Origin: Actinotignum urinale DSM 15805
GTDB lineage: Bacteria; Actinomycetota; Actinomycetes; Actinomycetales; Actinomycetaceae
NCBI RefSeq assembly: GCF_000420445.1
Contig: NZ_ATUY01000004.1
Location: forward strand, 96,204-160,203
DNA: 64,000 nucleotides
Reading direction: 5' to 3'
Shown here: piece after piece, positions 17,023 through 26,470 of the stretch
Layout: every line of letters begins with the position of its first letter
Position numbering within the stretch: position 1 is the stretch's first letter
Notes under the pieces: model-generated
What the model was told of the DNA's origin: nothing
Database searches by the model: none
Seen by the model: the letters and a program-made list of their open reading frames with translations, nothing else
Position numbers and translations under genes: made by a program

Positions 17023-17060
17023 TGTTAGCTCGACATTTGTTAACTCGGCATATGTTACGT
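17023..17060 (+). repeat. 15-bp degenerate tandem repeat after hisA
   Basis: TGTTAGCTCGACATT (17023-17037), TGTTAACTCGGCATA (17038-17052) and a partial TGTTACGT (17053-17060). It lies 36 bases after the hisA stop and before the infC leader. No coding role is seen. Confidence 0.65.
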
Positions 17061-17114
17061 AAGGGGTCTCACAGAAGATAAGCGAGTTGTGCCTTGCAAT
17101 AAGATGCAGGCGTA

Positions 17115-17235
17115 TGTAAACTATTATGCGACTAACCGGCATCCCGCCGGTAACGCAAGTGGAGAAATCCCACCTAGCCACCCGCCTTATTAAGGTTGGA
17201 AGAAATCGCTTCCGGGGTAGCGGGTCTTTATGCAA
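17115..17235 (+). promoter_or_regulatory. Probable structured 5' leader of infC
   Basis: Upstream of infC the sequence can fold: GTGG...CCAC near 17159-17177, and ACCCGC (17179-) with GCGGGT (17220-) closing a junction that encloses CCTTATTAAGG and GGAAG-AAATCG-CTTCC. The outer stem is followed by CTTT. Leaders that sense IF3 or L20 control this operon in many bacteria. I could not match it to a named RNA family, so only the presence of structure is claimed. Confidence 0.4.
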
Positions 17236-17304
17236 TGACTTTTAGTCGTATGCCTCGGGAGTACTCCGTGCGTTATGTCCACGTTGAGGAACAGAGGAAC
17301 TGCA

Positions 17305-17943
17305 ATTAACAACGAACCATGTGTAAATGATCGCATTCACGTCCCGAAAGTGCGTCTGGTAGGTCCAGGTGGCGAACAGGTCGGTGTTGTGCGTACAGAA
17401 GATGCACTGCGTCTTGCTGTTGAAGCCAACCTTGATTTAGTTGAGGTGGCACCCAATTCCAACCCGCCAGTAGCAAAGCTGATGGACTACGGAAAGTTTA
17501 AATACGAATCCGCACAAAAAGCCCGTGAAGCACGCCGAAACCAGTCCAATGCACAAATCAAGTCCATTCGTATCGGACTCAAAATTGATGAGCATGATTA
17601 CGATACAAAAAAGAATCAGGCACTTCGCTTCCTGAACTCTGGGGATAAAGTGAAGTTCGATTTACGTTTCCGTGGCCGTGAACAGTCCCGCCCAGAAATG
17701 GGTGTGCGTCTGCTCAAAGGATTAGCAGAAGAACTCGCTGAAGTTTCCACCGTGGAAGCAGCCCCACGTGCTGATGGTCGTAACATGTCCATGGTTTTGG
17801 CGCCCACCCGTCGTAAAACCGAAGCGAAATCGGATCAACGCAGGCGCCGCGAAGCAGAACGCGCACAACGCAAAGCAAAAGCTCAAAAGCGCGCAGATGC
17901 ACAACGCGGAACAGAAACAGGGACAGAAGAACCACAAAACTAG
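17305..17943 (+). CDS. infC: Translation initiation factor IF-3, probable AUU start
   Basis: Binds the 30S subunit, prevents premature 50S joining and proofreads start codons. [18 protein letters not shown] and [14 protein letters not shown] are family-typical. The frame is open from ATG 17275, but ATT at 17305 follows AGAGGA by six bases and aligns with known IF3 starts; AUU is a classic autoregulated infC start codon. From there the protein has 212 residues; the last 40 are a basic Arg/Lys/Ala/Gln tail common in Actinobacteria. The conserved order infC-rpmI-rplT follows. Confidence 0.93.
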   Translation: MNNEPCVNDRIHVPKVRLVGPGGEQVGVVRTEDALRLAVEANLDLVEVAPNSNPPVAKLMDYGKFKYESAQKAREARRNQSNAQIKSIRIGLKIDEHDYDTKKNQALRFLNSGDKVKFDLRFRGREQSRPEMGVRLLKGLAEELAEVSTVEAAPRADGRNMSMVLAPTRRKTEAKSDQRRRREAERAQRKAKAQKRADAQRGTETGTEEPQN

Positions 17944-18012
17944 GGCCCGCGGGAGGTCTATCCGCGCTGGCAAACCAGCAATGCCGTAGGCATAAGATAA
18001 GGAAAAGAATCA

Positions 18013-18207
18013 ATGGCAAAGATGAAAACGCACTCCGGTGCTAAAAAGCGTTTCCGTGTAACCGGTAGCGGCAAGCTCATGCGTGAACAGCGCAACAAGC
18101 GCCACTTGCTCGAGCACAAGTCCTCACGACGCAAGCGTCGCCTTTCCCGCGACGAAGTCGTTGATAAGGCAAATATCCCAACGGTCAACCGTTTGCTCGG
18201 CCGCTAA
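18013..18207 (+). CDS. rpmI: 50S ribosomal protein L35
   Basis: 64 basic residues beginning [14 protein letters not shown], the L35 signature. The ATG follows GATAAGGAAAAG. It lies 69 bases after infC; the gap holds small hairpins (CTGG-CAAA-CCAG; ATGCC-GTA-GGCAT). Confidence 0.97.
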   Translation: MAKMKTHSGAKKRFRVTGSGKLMREQRNKRHLLEHKSSRRKRRLSRDEVVDKANIPTVNRLLGR

Positions 18208-18236
18208 ACCACATTTTTATTTAAAAGGAGAAACAC

Positions 18237-18620
18237 ATGGCACGCGTGAAGCGCTCAGTTAACGCCAAGAAGAAGCGTCGCACAGTACTCGATCGCGCCT
18301 CAGGTTACCGCGGTCAGCGTTCCCGCCTTTACCGTAAGGCGAAGGAACAGGTCACACATTCATTCGTTTACAGCTACCAGGATCGTAAGAAGCGCAAGAA
18401 CAACTTCCGCAAGCTCTGGATCCAGCGCATCAACGCTGCTGTTCGCGCAGAAGGCATGACCTACAACCGCTTTATCCAAGGCCTCAACCTCGCAGGAATC
18501 GAAGTTGATCGCCGTCAGCTCGCCGAAATGGCCGTGAACGACGCCGCAGGCTTCGTCGCAGTTGTTGAAGCAGCCAAGAAGGCCCTTCCCGAAGATGTGA
18601 ACGCACCCCGCAACGCCTAG
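18237..18620 (+). CDS. rplT: 50S ribosomal protein L20
   Basis: 127 residues. [15 protein letters not shown] and the G-Y-R-G-Q-R-S-R segment are typical of L20, which binds 23S rRNA early in assembly and represses this operon in other bacteria. AAAAGGAGA lies seven bases before the ATG. It is 29 bases after rpmI and last in the operon. Confidence 0.97.
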   Translation: MARVKRSVNAKKKRRTVLDRASGYRGQRSRLYRKAKEQVTHSFVYSYQDRKKRKNNFRKLWIQRINAAVRAEGMTYNRFIQGLNLAGIEVDRRQLAEMAVNDAAGFVAVVEAAKKALPEDVNAPRNA

Positions 18621-18630
18621 TTCCAGGCGA

Positions 18631-18785
18631 GGTGACGTTACCATTCTCTTGTTTCGGCTCGGAAGCAGGGCGCGCAACAAATTCTCACCTTTAACCGCGT
18701 GAAAGTGGCGTAACGTCACAGTTTCACTTTCACCATAAAGGCGACGTTACGCAAAACCCCTGCTTTTTCACCAAGGCGACGTTAC
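18631..18785 (+). repeat. Repeated GGCGACGTTAC element with alternative hairpins after rplT
   Basis: The word GG(C/T)GACGTTAC occurs at 18631, 18740 and 18775, and inverted at about 18706-18719. Two mutually exclusive stems are possible: GTGAAAGT (18699-18706) with ACTTTCAC (18726-18733), and GCGTAACGTC (18708-18717) with GACGTTACGC (18743-18752). The last two copies share a longer unit starting TTTCACCA. No gene is seen in this 279-base gap apart from the terminator that ends it. Confidence 0.6.
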
Positions 18786-18811
18786 CAAAAGTGCAAACAT
18801 CACTAAGGCTT

Positions 18812-18852
18812 AAAGTGCCGGTACAACACATTTCGTGTTGTACCGGCACTTT
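18812..18852 (+). terminator. Terminator of the infC-rpmI-rplT operon
   Basis: Perfect 18-bp stem (18812-18829 with 18835-18852; core GTGCCGGTACAACAC), five-base loop, ending in TTTT. Classical intrinsic terminator shape with a short U-tract. Confidence 0.85.
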
Positions 18853-18899
18853 TCGCTCTCCGTTTCGCCACCGCCAGCTTCAGCAGTTAGGATATACCT

Positions 18900-19751
18900 A
18901 TGAAAGCCACACCTGCCTCGAAACTTCACCTTGACCGCGCCGTTCGCCTGCATGAACGCAAGCAACGCGAAAAATTCCAGCAAACCCTTGTTGAAGGCCC
19001 CCAGGCAGTTCGCGAACTCCTCGTCCACCAGCCCCGGCTCGTCCGCGACGTGTACTTCACCAAAGCAACACTTATTTCTCACCCCGAACTGCGCACACTC
19101 GTCGAAAAAACAGACGTCTATCACCACCCGGTGAACGCGGACGAAATTCGCGAATTGTCGCAAGATGCGCGCGGTATCGTCGCCGTTATTAATATTCCTC
19201 AACCACCGCGAAAGGCGCGCGTCCTAGAAGGCGCCAACCTCGTTATTGCTACCGCAAACGTGCAAGATCCCGGAAACGTCGGGTCAATTATTCGCGTAGC
19301 CGACGCTGCCGGTGCCGACGCCGTGCTGCTAGGGAAGGGGAGTGCGGAATTGTGGGCGCCAAAGGTTATTCGTTCAACAGCCGGCTCAATTTTCCATCTG
19401 CCTGTGTGTGACAACGTGAACGTCGGAAAAATCGATGCAGATATGGAAAGTTTCGGGTTACAGTATCTTGCGGCGGATGCGGGTGGCGACTGGGATTTCG
19501 CAACCCTCGTGGACAGCGCGAATGAGGAAACGTACCTCGGGGTTCCCGGCGAAGGGCCAAACCTCACCGAACCTACCTGCTGGATTGTGGGGAACGAAGC
19601 CCACGGTTTCGATGACGTCGATATTAGCGTGGATGCCGTAGTGTCCATCCCGATTTACGGGAAAGCGGAATCCTATAATGTTGCCACCGCGGCATCATTA
19701 TTATTAACGACGACGGCGATGTTGCAACGCAAAAAACACGCAGGTAATTAA
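18900..19751 (+). CDS. SpoU/TrmH-family RNA 2'-O-methyltransferase
   Basis: 283 residues. SPOUT motifs: N-V-Q-D-P-G-N-V-G-S-I-I-R (about 116-128), C-W-I-V-G-N-E-A-H-G-F (about 226-236) and I-P-I-Y-G-K-A-E-S-Y-N-V-A-T-A-A-S (about 250-266). An N-terminal substrate-binding domain precedes them. In Actinobacteria this locus, right after rplT, usually holds a 23S rRNA ribose methyltransferase (RlmB/TsnR-like); the exact nucleotide is unknown. The ATG follows TAGGAT (18888-18893) by six bases and has no ribosome binding site, so a leaderless transcript is likely. Confidence 0.88.
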   Translation: MKATPASKLHLDRAVRLHERKQREKFQQTLVEGPQAVRELLVHQPRLVRDVYFTKATLISHPELRTLVEKTDVYHHPVNADEIRELSQDARGIVAVINIPQPPRKARVLEGANLVIATANVQDPGNVGSIIRVADAAGADAVLLGKGSAELWAPKVIRSTAGSIFHLPVCDNVNVGKIDADMESFGLQYLAADAGGDWDFATLVDSANEETYLGVPGEGPNLTEPTCWIVGNEAHGFDDVDISVDAVVSIPIYGKAESYNVATAASLLLTTTAMLQRKKHAGN

Positions 19752-19876
19752 ACAATTCTTTTGCCGGTGGCGAGCTTTTTAGTTTACACCTCATTCGACG
19801 GCGCGTAAGGAAGGGTTCGACAGATGAGTGCCCTATTGACGTGTAAACAATAAAGTAGGGATGGAAAAGTTCAATG

Positions 19877-19918
19877 TTTGTGGGGTCAAGGATGGTGTTT
19901 CATCCCTGACCCCACAAA
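19877..19918. terminator. Bidirectional hairpin between the methyltransferase and uxaC
   Basis: TTTGTGGGGTCA-A-GGATG pairs with CATCC-C-TGACCCCACAAA around a six-base loop; one mismatch in an 18-position stem. It sits between two converging genes and could end both. No U-tract follows on either side. Confidence 0.7.
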
Positions 19919-19937
19919 GCACTAGGCGACATTATCC

Positions 19938-21362
19938 TTAGTTCAACTTGAATGCTGTGGAAGGAATCGTCGTCACAAGAGCTTCGGCGATTTCTTGGGC
20001 TTCATCCAGAGCCAAACGATGTTCGGCAACAAGGCGAGCCAAATACACGGCATCCATACGGCGTGCCACATCGTGGCGGGCAGGAATGGAAGCGAAGGCG
20101 CGAGTATCATCAATGAAACCGGAGGTCTTGTAGAAGGTTCCGTACGGCGTAACCTGTTCACGGTAACGGCGCATTGCATCAGGTTCATCAAGGAACCACC
20201 ACGGGGCGCCCACGAAAACACTGGGGTAGTAGCCGGCAAGCGGGCCAAGTTCACGCTGGAATACGTCCTGATCCATGGTGAACAGAACAGTCTGGAAGTT
20301 CTCGTGATTACCGTATTCCGTCAGCATCGGCTGAAGAGCTGCCGTGAATTCGGTTGCCATGGGAACGTCGCCACCAACATCGGCACCGAGGCGGGCAAAC
20401 GCTGCTTCGTCGTGATTACGGAAAACAGCGGGATGGAGGGTCATCACCAAACCATCTTCACACGCCAAACGAGCCTGGTCATTGAGCATATGGCGACGCA
20501 AACGATCGCCGTCCTCAACGCTAATCTTGCCCGCGAGCGCCTGCTGATACAAATCTGCCGCTTCACGGTCGCTCAAACGGGCCGTTCCAGCGTCGCGATG
20601 CGAATGATCTGAAGAAACAGCGCCATTTTTCTTGAAGAAACGGCGGATCTTGCGCATAGCCTCAACATGTCCTTCATAGGTGGAGACATCTTGATCGGCT
20701 GCTTCGCCAAGCTTTTCGGTGAGCGCCTTGAAACCTGGGCGTGCGGGTTCAATGTAGGCATCCGGACGGAAGGTCGGAATTACTTTGCCGTCCCATGTGG
20801 GATCCTCGTTGAGTTGCTTGTGGTAGCGCAAATCGGATGCGGGATCATCTGTGGTGGCAAGAAGGCTAATGTTGAAACGCTTGTAGAGAGCACGAGGCTT
20901 AAAAGCGTCCGTTTTGAGCTGTTCGTTGATAATGTCGTAAATTTCGTCCGCGGTTTCTTCCGAGGGGCGAATATCGACACCGAAAACATCAACAAATTCG
21001 GAGGTGAACCAGAATTGGACGGCTGTTCCGCGGAAAGCCCACCAGTTCTTGCAGAAAAGACGCCATGCGTTACGGGACTGTTCTTCAGTCATGGGGGTGC
21101 CCACGGGGACACCGAGATCTGCTAAATCAACGCGTGCGGTTCCATGAAGAATACGGTTGGTGTAATGATCGGGCGTGAGGAGCATGCTGACGGGATCGTT
21201 GAAAGGAATATCTTCAGCAAGCCATTCGGGTGGCACATGTCCATGTGGAGAAATAATCGGGTGTTGGTTCGCTGCTGCGAAGAGTTCACGTGCAATTCCG
21301 CGTACCTTTTCATCAGCGGGGAAAAGGCGATCGGGGTGCAGTTCGAGTTTCTTTTTCGTCAT
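19938..21362 (-). CDS. uxaC: Glucuronate isomerase
   Basis: 474 residues; interconverts glucuronate/fructuronate and galacturonate/tagaturonate. Recognised from L-F-P-A-D-E-K-V-R, the metal-binding P-H-G-H-V-P-P-E-W near the N-terminus, T-D-D-P-A-S-D-L-R-Y-H, H-S-H-R-D-A-G-T and Y-P-S-V-F-V-G-A-P-W-W-F-L-D-E-P. The frame is open from 21407, but ATG 21362 has AGGAG five bases upstream. It interrupts the usual rplT-methyltransferase-pheS order on the opposite strand. No other hexuronate genes are here; a GntP permease lies 6 kb away. Confidence 0.93.
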   Translation of the reverse strand: MTKKKLELHPDRLFPADEKVRGIARELFAAANQHPIISPHGHVPPEWLAEDIPFNDPVSMLLTPDHYTNRILHGTARVDLADLGVPVGTPMTEEQSRNAWRLFCKNWWAFRGTAVQFWFTSEFVDVFGVDIRPSEETADEIYDIINEQLKTDAFKPRALYKRFNISLLATTDDPASDLRYHKQLNEDPTWDGKVIPTFRPDAYIEPARPGFKALTEKLGEAADQDVSTYEGHVEAMRKIRRFFKKNGAVSSDHSHRDAGTARLSDREAADLYQQALAGKISVEDGDRLRRHMLNDQARLACEDGLVMTLHPAVFRNHDEAAFARLGADVGGDVPMATEFTAALQPMLTEYGNHENFQTVLFTMDQDVFQRELGPLAGYYPSVFVGAPWWFLDEPDAMRRYREQVTPYGTFYKTSGFIDDTRAFASIPARHDVARRMDAVYLARLVAEHRLALDEAQEIAEALVTTIPSTAFKLN

Positions 21363-21558
21363 TGAATCTCCTGACCATCGTGGTGGGTAGAGATGATATT
21401 GAATCATCCGTTACTACGGTATCTCATGAGAGGCAAATACTCTAAGACATTTCGTGAATAGTGGAGCGCGTGCCATCGCTCACGAAACGCTGTGGACGAG
21501 TATGTAGAAAGAACGACGAATGACTAGAATTAGTATGGTTATTGACAGAAAGGTAGCT

Positions 21559-22647
21559 ATGTCTGAACAGCTGAGCCCTCTCGACGAAGAAGGCATCCGC
21601 CACGCAGTCACCAGCGCGCAAGCAGCTTTCGCCGCTGCAACCACACGTGAGGAACTGAAAGAGGCGCGACTCGCCCACAGTGGCGTTGAGGCACCCATTA
21701 CCCAAGCAAATACTCTTATTCGAACACTGGCGAAAGAAGAAAAGCCAGTTGCTGGAAAACTGATGGGTGCGGCACGTAAAGCCATTACGAAAGCACTAGA
21801 AGAAGCAACTGCCCGGATTGACGCCGAAACAGAAGCGGCGGCCATTGCGAGCGAACGCGTGGACGTTACCTTTCCCACACGTTCCACCCCCGTGGGGGCG
21901 CGCCACCCGTTAACGGTTCTCGTCGAAGATATTGCTGATTTCTTTGTATCGATGGGATGGGATATTGCGGAAGGCCCGGAAGTCGAACACGAATGGTTTA
22001 ATTTCGATTCTTTGAACTTTGGCCCAGACCATCCGGCCCGCCAAATGCAGGATTCCTTCTATGTTGAGGGCGTTCAAAATAACGACGGCACCGTGGAAAA
22101 GCACAAGAACCTGATGTTGCGCACCCACACTTCGCCCGTCCAGTCTCACACAATGCTCGCTTCGGGTGCGCCTCTCTATATTGCCTGCCCCGGTAAAGTG
22201 TTCCGCACCGATGCCTTGGATGCTACGCACACCCCGGTGTTTCACCAGGTTGAAGGCTTAGCCGTCGATAAGGGCCTAACCATGGCACATTTGAAGGGCA
22301 CATTGGATCATTTCGCCCGCCACATGTTCGGGCCGGAAGCAAAAACACGGCTTCGCCCCAGCTTCTTCCCCTTCACGGAACCCAGTGCAGAAATGGATTT
22401 GTGGTTCCCGCAGAAGAAAGGCGGGCCAGGCTGGATTGAATGGGGTGGCTGCGGAATGGTTAACCCCGAAGTTCTGCGCAATAACGGTATTGACCCGAAT
22501 GTATACACTGGTTTCGCTTTTGGTATGGGAATTGAACGTACCCTCATGTTGCGCAACTCAATTGCCGATATGCGTGACATGGTTGAGGGCGATGTTCGTT
22601 TCTCCCAGCAGTTCGGAACAACCGGAAGGGGCATCTCATGCCGTTAA
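21559..22647 (+). CDS. pheS: Phenylalanine--tRNA ligase alpha subunit
   Basis: 362 residues from ATG 21559, with AGAAAGG upstream; the frame is open from 21520. An N-terminal coiled coil (residues about 10-100) is followed by the class II catalytic core: [31 protein letters not shown] and [10 protein letters not shown]. After the usual F-S-Q-Q-F ending there are about nine extra residues, encoded where the gene overlaps pheT by ten bases. Confidence 0.96.
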   Translation: MSEQLSPLDEEGIRHAVTSAQAAFAAATTREELKEARLAHSGVEAPITQANTLIRTLAKEEKPVAGKLMGAARKAITKALEEATARIDAETEAAAIASERVDVTFPTRSTPVGARHPLTVLVEDIADFFVSMGWDIAEGPEVEHEWFNFDSLNFGPDHPARQMQDSFYVEGVQNNDGTVEKHKNLMLRTHTSPVQSHTMLASGAPLYIACPGKVFRTDALDATHTPVFHQVEGLAVDKGLTMAHLKGTLDHFARHMFGPEAKTRLRPSFFPFTEPSAEMDLWFPQKKGGPGWIEWGGCGMVNPEVLRNNGIDPNVYTGFAFGMGIERTLMLRNSIADMRDMVEGDVRFSQQFGTTGRGISCR

Positions 22648-25187
22648 TTTCTATGGATTGGCTGGGCACCCATGTTGAACTGCCCGATGATTTGACGGCC
22701 GCGCAGCTCGCCGCGGACCTTGTGAAAGTCGGTCTTGAGGAAGAAGAAATCCACTCTGGCCCGATTACCGGCCCACTTGTTGTCGGAAAAGTTCTCACCC
22801 GTGAAGCCAAAGAGCAAAGTAACGGGAAAGTTATTAACTATTGCCGTGTGGATGTTGGGCAGTACAACGATAAACCGGGAACAGGTAAGGAACCCAGCGC
22901 CTTTCCCAGCCGTGGAATCATTTGTGGAGCACATAATTTCGAGGCGGGAGATTACGTCGTCGTCGCGCTTCCAGGCGCTATTCTTCCTGGCGGTTTCGCT
23001 ATTGCCGCTCGCAAAACATACGGACATATTTCGGACGGAATGATGTGTTCGGGGCGCGAACTCGGTATTAGTGAGGAGGCCGACGGCATTATTGTTCTCG
23101 ACCCGGAAACGGTTCCCGAGCTTGGAACCCCGGCGTTCAAACTTCTCGGTATCCCCGAAGAAACGCTGGAAATCAATATTACCCCGGATCGTGGCTACTG
23201 CTTCTCCATGCGCGGTGTTGCCCGCGAATACCATCATTCTACGGGAGCAAAATTCACTGATCGAGCGCTTGTTGAAGGCTTGCCGAAAGCCACAGCGGAT
23301 GGTTTCCCCGTTTCCGTTGACGATAACGCCCCGATTCACGGCAAGCCCGGTTGTGATCTTTTCGTGACGCGCATTGTGCGCGGGGTGGATCCGAATGTTG
23401 CGTCCCCGAAGTGGATGAGGGATCGGCTCACCCAGTCCGGTATGCGCCCGATTTCTTTGGCGGTGGACGCCACAAATTACGTCATGTTGGATCTTGGCCA
23501 ACCGCTCCACGCCTATGATTTGGATCAGATGCGAGGCGGAATCGTTGTTCGTCGCGCTACGGAAAGTGAAAAACTTGTCACCTTGGATGATGTGGAACGT
23601 AATCTTCACCCCGAAGATCTTCTTATTACCGACGACGGCGGAGCGCGCGTTCTCGGTTTGGCTGGTGTGATGGGTGGTGCGTCCACGGAGATTACGGACG
23701 CAACCGTCAATGTTCTTATTGAAGCAGCCCATTTCGATCCCGTCAGTATTGCACGCACTGCACACCGGCACCGTTTGCCTTCGGAGGCCTCCAAGCGTTT
23801 TGAGCGCGGGGTTGATCCGGCTGTTGCCGAAGTTGCCGCCCAGCGCGTCGTCGATATTCTTGTCGAATATGGTGGTGGGCAGGCCGGGGAAGAGGTCGGT
23901 ATTTTCGGGGAGGTTCATGAGCTTCCCGCCGTAGAATTCCCCGTCTCTGAAGTTGCGCGCCTGGCAGGCTTGGATCTTGAAGCTACGCGCATCCAGGCGA
24001 TTCTTGAAGATATTGGTTGTAGTGTTGAAACGCATGGGGATGCGGATAAGAATGCCGTGTGGACGGTTCAGCCTCCAACATGGCGTCCGGATTTGGTTGC
24101 GCCAGCCCATTTTGTTGAAGAAGTTGCGCGCCTTGTTGGTTACGACGAAATCCCCAGCATTGTGCCATCTTCCCCGGCCGGCCACGGTTTAACTTTCGTG
24201 CAGCGCCAACGCCGCGATTTTTCCCGCACTCTTGCGGAAATCGGTTGGGTTCAGGTGATTACCTATCCGTTCGTGTGCAAAAAAACTTTCGACGCTCAAG
24301 GTTTTGGAGCTGAGGATATACGACGGACAACAATTCGTCTCGTTAACCCGCTTCAAGATGATGTAGCGTTGTTGCGCACGAGCCTTTTGGACACGCTCAT
24401 GGCATCTGCGTCCATGAATGTGAAGCGTGGAAATCCTTGTGTTGCGTTATATGAAACCGGGCATGTTGTGCGTCCGAGCGGAATTGTCAGTAGCGATATT
24501 CCTCCGGCAGGTGCACGCCCAGATGAGGATGCTATTTCTGGCTTGAAGGGGGCAATTCCAGATCAGCCCTACCATGTGGCTGGTGTTGCGTGTGGGGCTG
24601 TCACCCAAACACAGGCGGGTATTGAGCCACTTTCTTGGGATTGGCGTGACGCTATCCAGGCGGCCAAACAGGTTGTGGAATTGACGGCGGTTGCTAGCGT
24701 CCAGGCCGCAGATATTGCGCCTTGGCATCCGGGGCGTTGCGCAGCAATTCTTGCCAATGGCAAGGTTGTTGGTTATGCGGGCGAATTGGCGCCAGCGGTG
24801 TGCCGTGCCTTTGAAATTCCAGCGCGAAGCGTTGCTTTCGAAATCGATACAGATAAATTGGCGGAACTCTCCACCGGCACACCCATGGCGGTTCAACCCG
24901 TCTACACAACACCGCCGGCTAAGGAAGATTTTGCCTTTATTGTGGACGAAAAAGTTACCGTTCACGAAGCTGAAGTTGTTATTCGCCAGGCTGTGAAGCA
25001 CGGTATTGAAGAGGTACGTCTTTTCGATGTCTACACGGGCGATCAAATTGAGGATGGCAAAAAGTCCCTTGCTTTCGCTGTCCGTTTCCGTGATGATCAC
25101 ACGCTGAACGCCGGAGAAACCGCGGCTTTGCGTAAAAAGATCGTGAAAGCTATGGCGAAACGCCTGAAGGCCGAGCTCCGCGCCTAG
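22638..25187 (+). CDS. pheT: Phenylalanine--tRNA ligase beta subunit
   Basis: 849 residues, full length. Partner of PheS in the heterotetramer that charges tRNA-Phe. N-terminal tRNA-binding-like domain ([18 protein letters not shown]), B3/B4 editing domain ([14 protein letters not shown]), B5 region with [12 protein letters not shown], and the C-terminal FDX-ACB domain ([11 protein letters not shown]). It overlaps pheS by ten bases, implying translational coupling. Confidence 0.96.
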   Translation: MPLISMDWLGTHVELPDDLTAAQLAADLVKVGLEEEEIHSGPITGPLVVGKVLTREAKEQSNGKVINYCRVDVGQYNDKPGTGKEPSAFPSRGIICGAHNFEAGDYVVVALPGAILPGGFAIAARKTYGHISDGMMCSGRELGISEEADGIIVLDPETVPELGTPAFKLLGIPEETLEINITPDRGYCFSMRGVAREYHHSTGAKFTDRALVEGLPKATADGFPVSVDDNAPIHGKPGCDLFVTRIVRGVDPNVASPKWMRDRLTQSGMRPISLAVDATNYVMLDLGQPLHAYDLDQMRGGIVVRRATESEKLVTLDDVERNLHPEDLLITDDGGARVLGLAGVMGGASTEITDATVNVLIEAAHFDPVSIARTAHRHRLPSEASKRFERGVDPAVAEVAAQRVVDILVEYGGGQAGEEVGIFGEVHELPAVEFPVSEVARLAGLDLEATRIQAILEDIGCSVETHGDADKNAVWTVQPPTWRPDLVAPAHFVEEVARLVGYDEIPSIVPSSPAGHGLTFVQRQRRDFSRTLAEIGWVQVITYPFVCKKTFDAQGFGAEDIRRTTIRLVNPLQDDVALLRTSLLDTLMASASMNVKRGNPCVALYETGHVVRPSGIVSSDIPPAGARPDEDAISGLKGAIPDQPYHVAGVACGAVTQTQAGIEPLSWDWRDAIQAAKQVVELTAVASVQAADIAPWHPGRCAAILANGKVVGYAGELAPAVCRAFEIPARSVAFEIDTDKLAELSTGTPMAVQPVYTTPPAKEDFAFIVDEKVTVHEAEVVIRQAVKHGIEEVRLFDVYTGDQIEDGKKSLAFAVRFRDDHTLNAGETAALRKKIVKAMAKRLKAELRA

Positions 25188-25271
25188 GCAATGCCTTGCG
25201 GGAAGTTTAGTCCGCTTGTGCACAACGCCTGGGAGGCCGGGTTCCGCCGATTAACCAAACCTAGTGCTGTC

Positions 25272-25313
25272 ATCCTTCGACTTCGACGGCTTTTGCCGTT
25301 GAAGTCGAAGGAT
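25272..25313 (+). terminator. Hairpin after pheT
   Basis: A 19-bp stem (25272-25290 with 25295-25313) with a four-base loop; one G-U pair, otherwise perfect. It marks the end of the host-like sequence before the AT-rich SDR segment. No U-tract follows. Confidence 0.75.
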
Positions 25314-25421
25314 CTGGCCTATATTTGACCTAGTCATTGCAAAATAAAACCTACATGAAAGACAAATATTCTCAAAACAGGGTATGATATAAAGAAGTAA
25401 TTATTTAAAGGGAGGAAAAAT

Positions 25422-26180
25422 ATGAGATTTGAAAACAAAGTTTTAGTAATTACCGGAGCTTCTTCAGGAGTTGGTAGAGCTGCAAGCGTGATGGCTGCAA
25501 AAGAAGGTGCAAAGGTATATGCAGTTGCTAGAAGAGCAGAAAGACTACTTTCTCTCGCTGACGAAGTGAAGTCTCTAGGTTGCAAGGGGGAAATCGTACC
25601 TGTAACTTGCGACATTTCTAAAAAAGAAGACGTGGATAGACTTTTTGAAAAAGTTAAAAATGAAAATGCTAAGCTTGACGTCCTTATTGCAAATGCGGGT
25701 GTAATGGATAAATTCGAACCTGTTACAAGCTGCACAGAAGAAAATTTGAATTGGATTTTCGACATCAATGTAAAGGGATCATTTAGACTTTTCAAAGCCG
25801 CTATCCCAGTTATGAAAGATGGCGGCGCAATCGTGGCTACCACTTCAATCGCAGGCATAAGAGGCGGCAAGGCTGGTGTGGCTTACACCATGTCAAAGAG
25901 TGCAATCCACGGTCTTGTGAGAAACACTGCTGCAATGTATGCAAACGACAAGATTCGTTGCAACGCTGTAGCTCCTGGTGGAATCGCAACTGAAATCATG
26001 GAAAACTTCGCCGATGTGGACGAAAAGGGAATGGAAGTTGTTATGAGAGGTCCAAAGCTTGACAAGATGGTTGCAACTGCTGAAGAGATCGCTTCAAACT
26101 TACTCTTCCTTGCATCTGACCAAGCGTCAAACATCACTGGACAAATTTTGGTATCAGACGGCGGACTTACAAATATGTAA
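25422..26180 (+). CDS. SDR-family NAD(P)-dependent oxidoreductase, horizontally acquired
   Basis: 252 residues. Classical short-chain dehydrogenase: T-G-A-S-S-G-V-G cofactor motif (residues 11-18), N-A-G-V, catalytic Ser in T-T-S-I-A-G, Y-T-M-S-K (Tyr and Lys), and a C-terminal S-D-G-G-L. Substrate unknown. AGA/AAA-rich codon use and low GC contrast with both neighbours, pheT and coaE, and resemble Gram-positive anaerobic cocci. It has its own signals: TATGAT (25383-25388) as -10, AAAGGGAGG before the ATG, and a strong terminator just after the stop. It therefore looks like a one-gene transferred cassette; no integrase or repeats border it. Confidence 0.9.
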   Translation: MRFENKVLVITGASSGVGRAASVMAAKEGAKVYAVARRAERLLSLADEVKSLGCKGEIVPVTCDISKKEDVDRLFEKVKNENAKLDVLIANAGVMDKFEPVTSCTEENLNWIFDINVKGSFRLFKAAIPVMKDGGAIVATTSIAGIRGGKAGVAYTMSKSAIHGLVRNTAAMYANDKIRCNAVAPGGIATEIMENFADVDEKGMEVVMRGPKLDKMVATAEEIASNLLFLASDQASNITGQILVSDGGLTNM

Positions 26181-26190
26181 ACAATATTTT

Positions 26191-26220
26191 GAGGGCTTGT
26201 TATTTAACAAGCCCTCTTTT
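26191..26220 (+). terminator. Terminator of the SDR gene
   Basis: GAGGGCTTGTT (26191-26201), ATTT loop, AACAAGCCCTC (26206-26216), then TTTTTATTTT. A perfect intrinsic terminator with a U-tract, in Firmicutes style; most hairpins elsewhere in this window lack a U-tract. Confidence 0.93.
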
Positions 26221-26301
26221 TATTTTAAATATTAATTTCGCATATACATATTATTTTGAAATCATCAATGTTTGACCCGACAGGGTTATACCCGTTCGCA
26301 G

Positions 26302-26365
26302 CCTAGCCGAAATCTTTGATTTCGGCTAGGGCTCGTGCATAGCAAGGATCTTTAAGATCCTTTTT
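26302..26365. terminator. Tandem hairpins on the right flank of the SDR segment
   Basis: First hairpin: CCTAGCCGAAATC (26302-26314) with GATTTCGGCTAGG (26318-26330), a perfect 13-bp stem with a TTT loop. Second: AAGGATCT (26344-26351) with AGATCCTT (26355-26362), then TTT. With 25272-25313 these bracket the foreign gene. The remainder of 26181-26470 has no gene. Confidence 0.65.
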
Positions 26366-26470
26366 CTTATCAAGCACCACACCCAATAAGCCACACGATA
26401 CTTCTCCAAGTAACAATATATCCGGCGTATCCTGCGGTTACGCCACCCAAGAAACCGTACGATAATATCT

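Noticed and set aside
22644..24185. 513-codon minus-strand frame across pheT
   Set aside because: It is a long antisense shadow of a conserved gene, a result of codon bias; the translation is unlike any protein I know.
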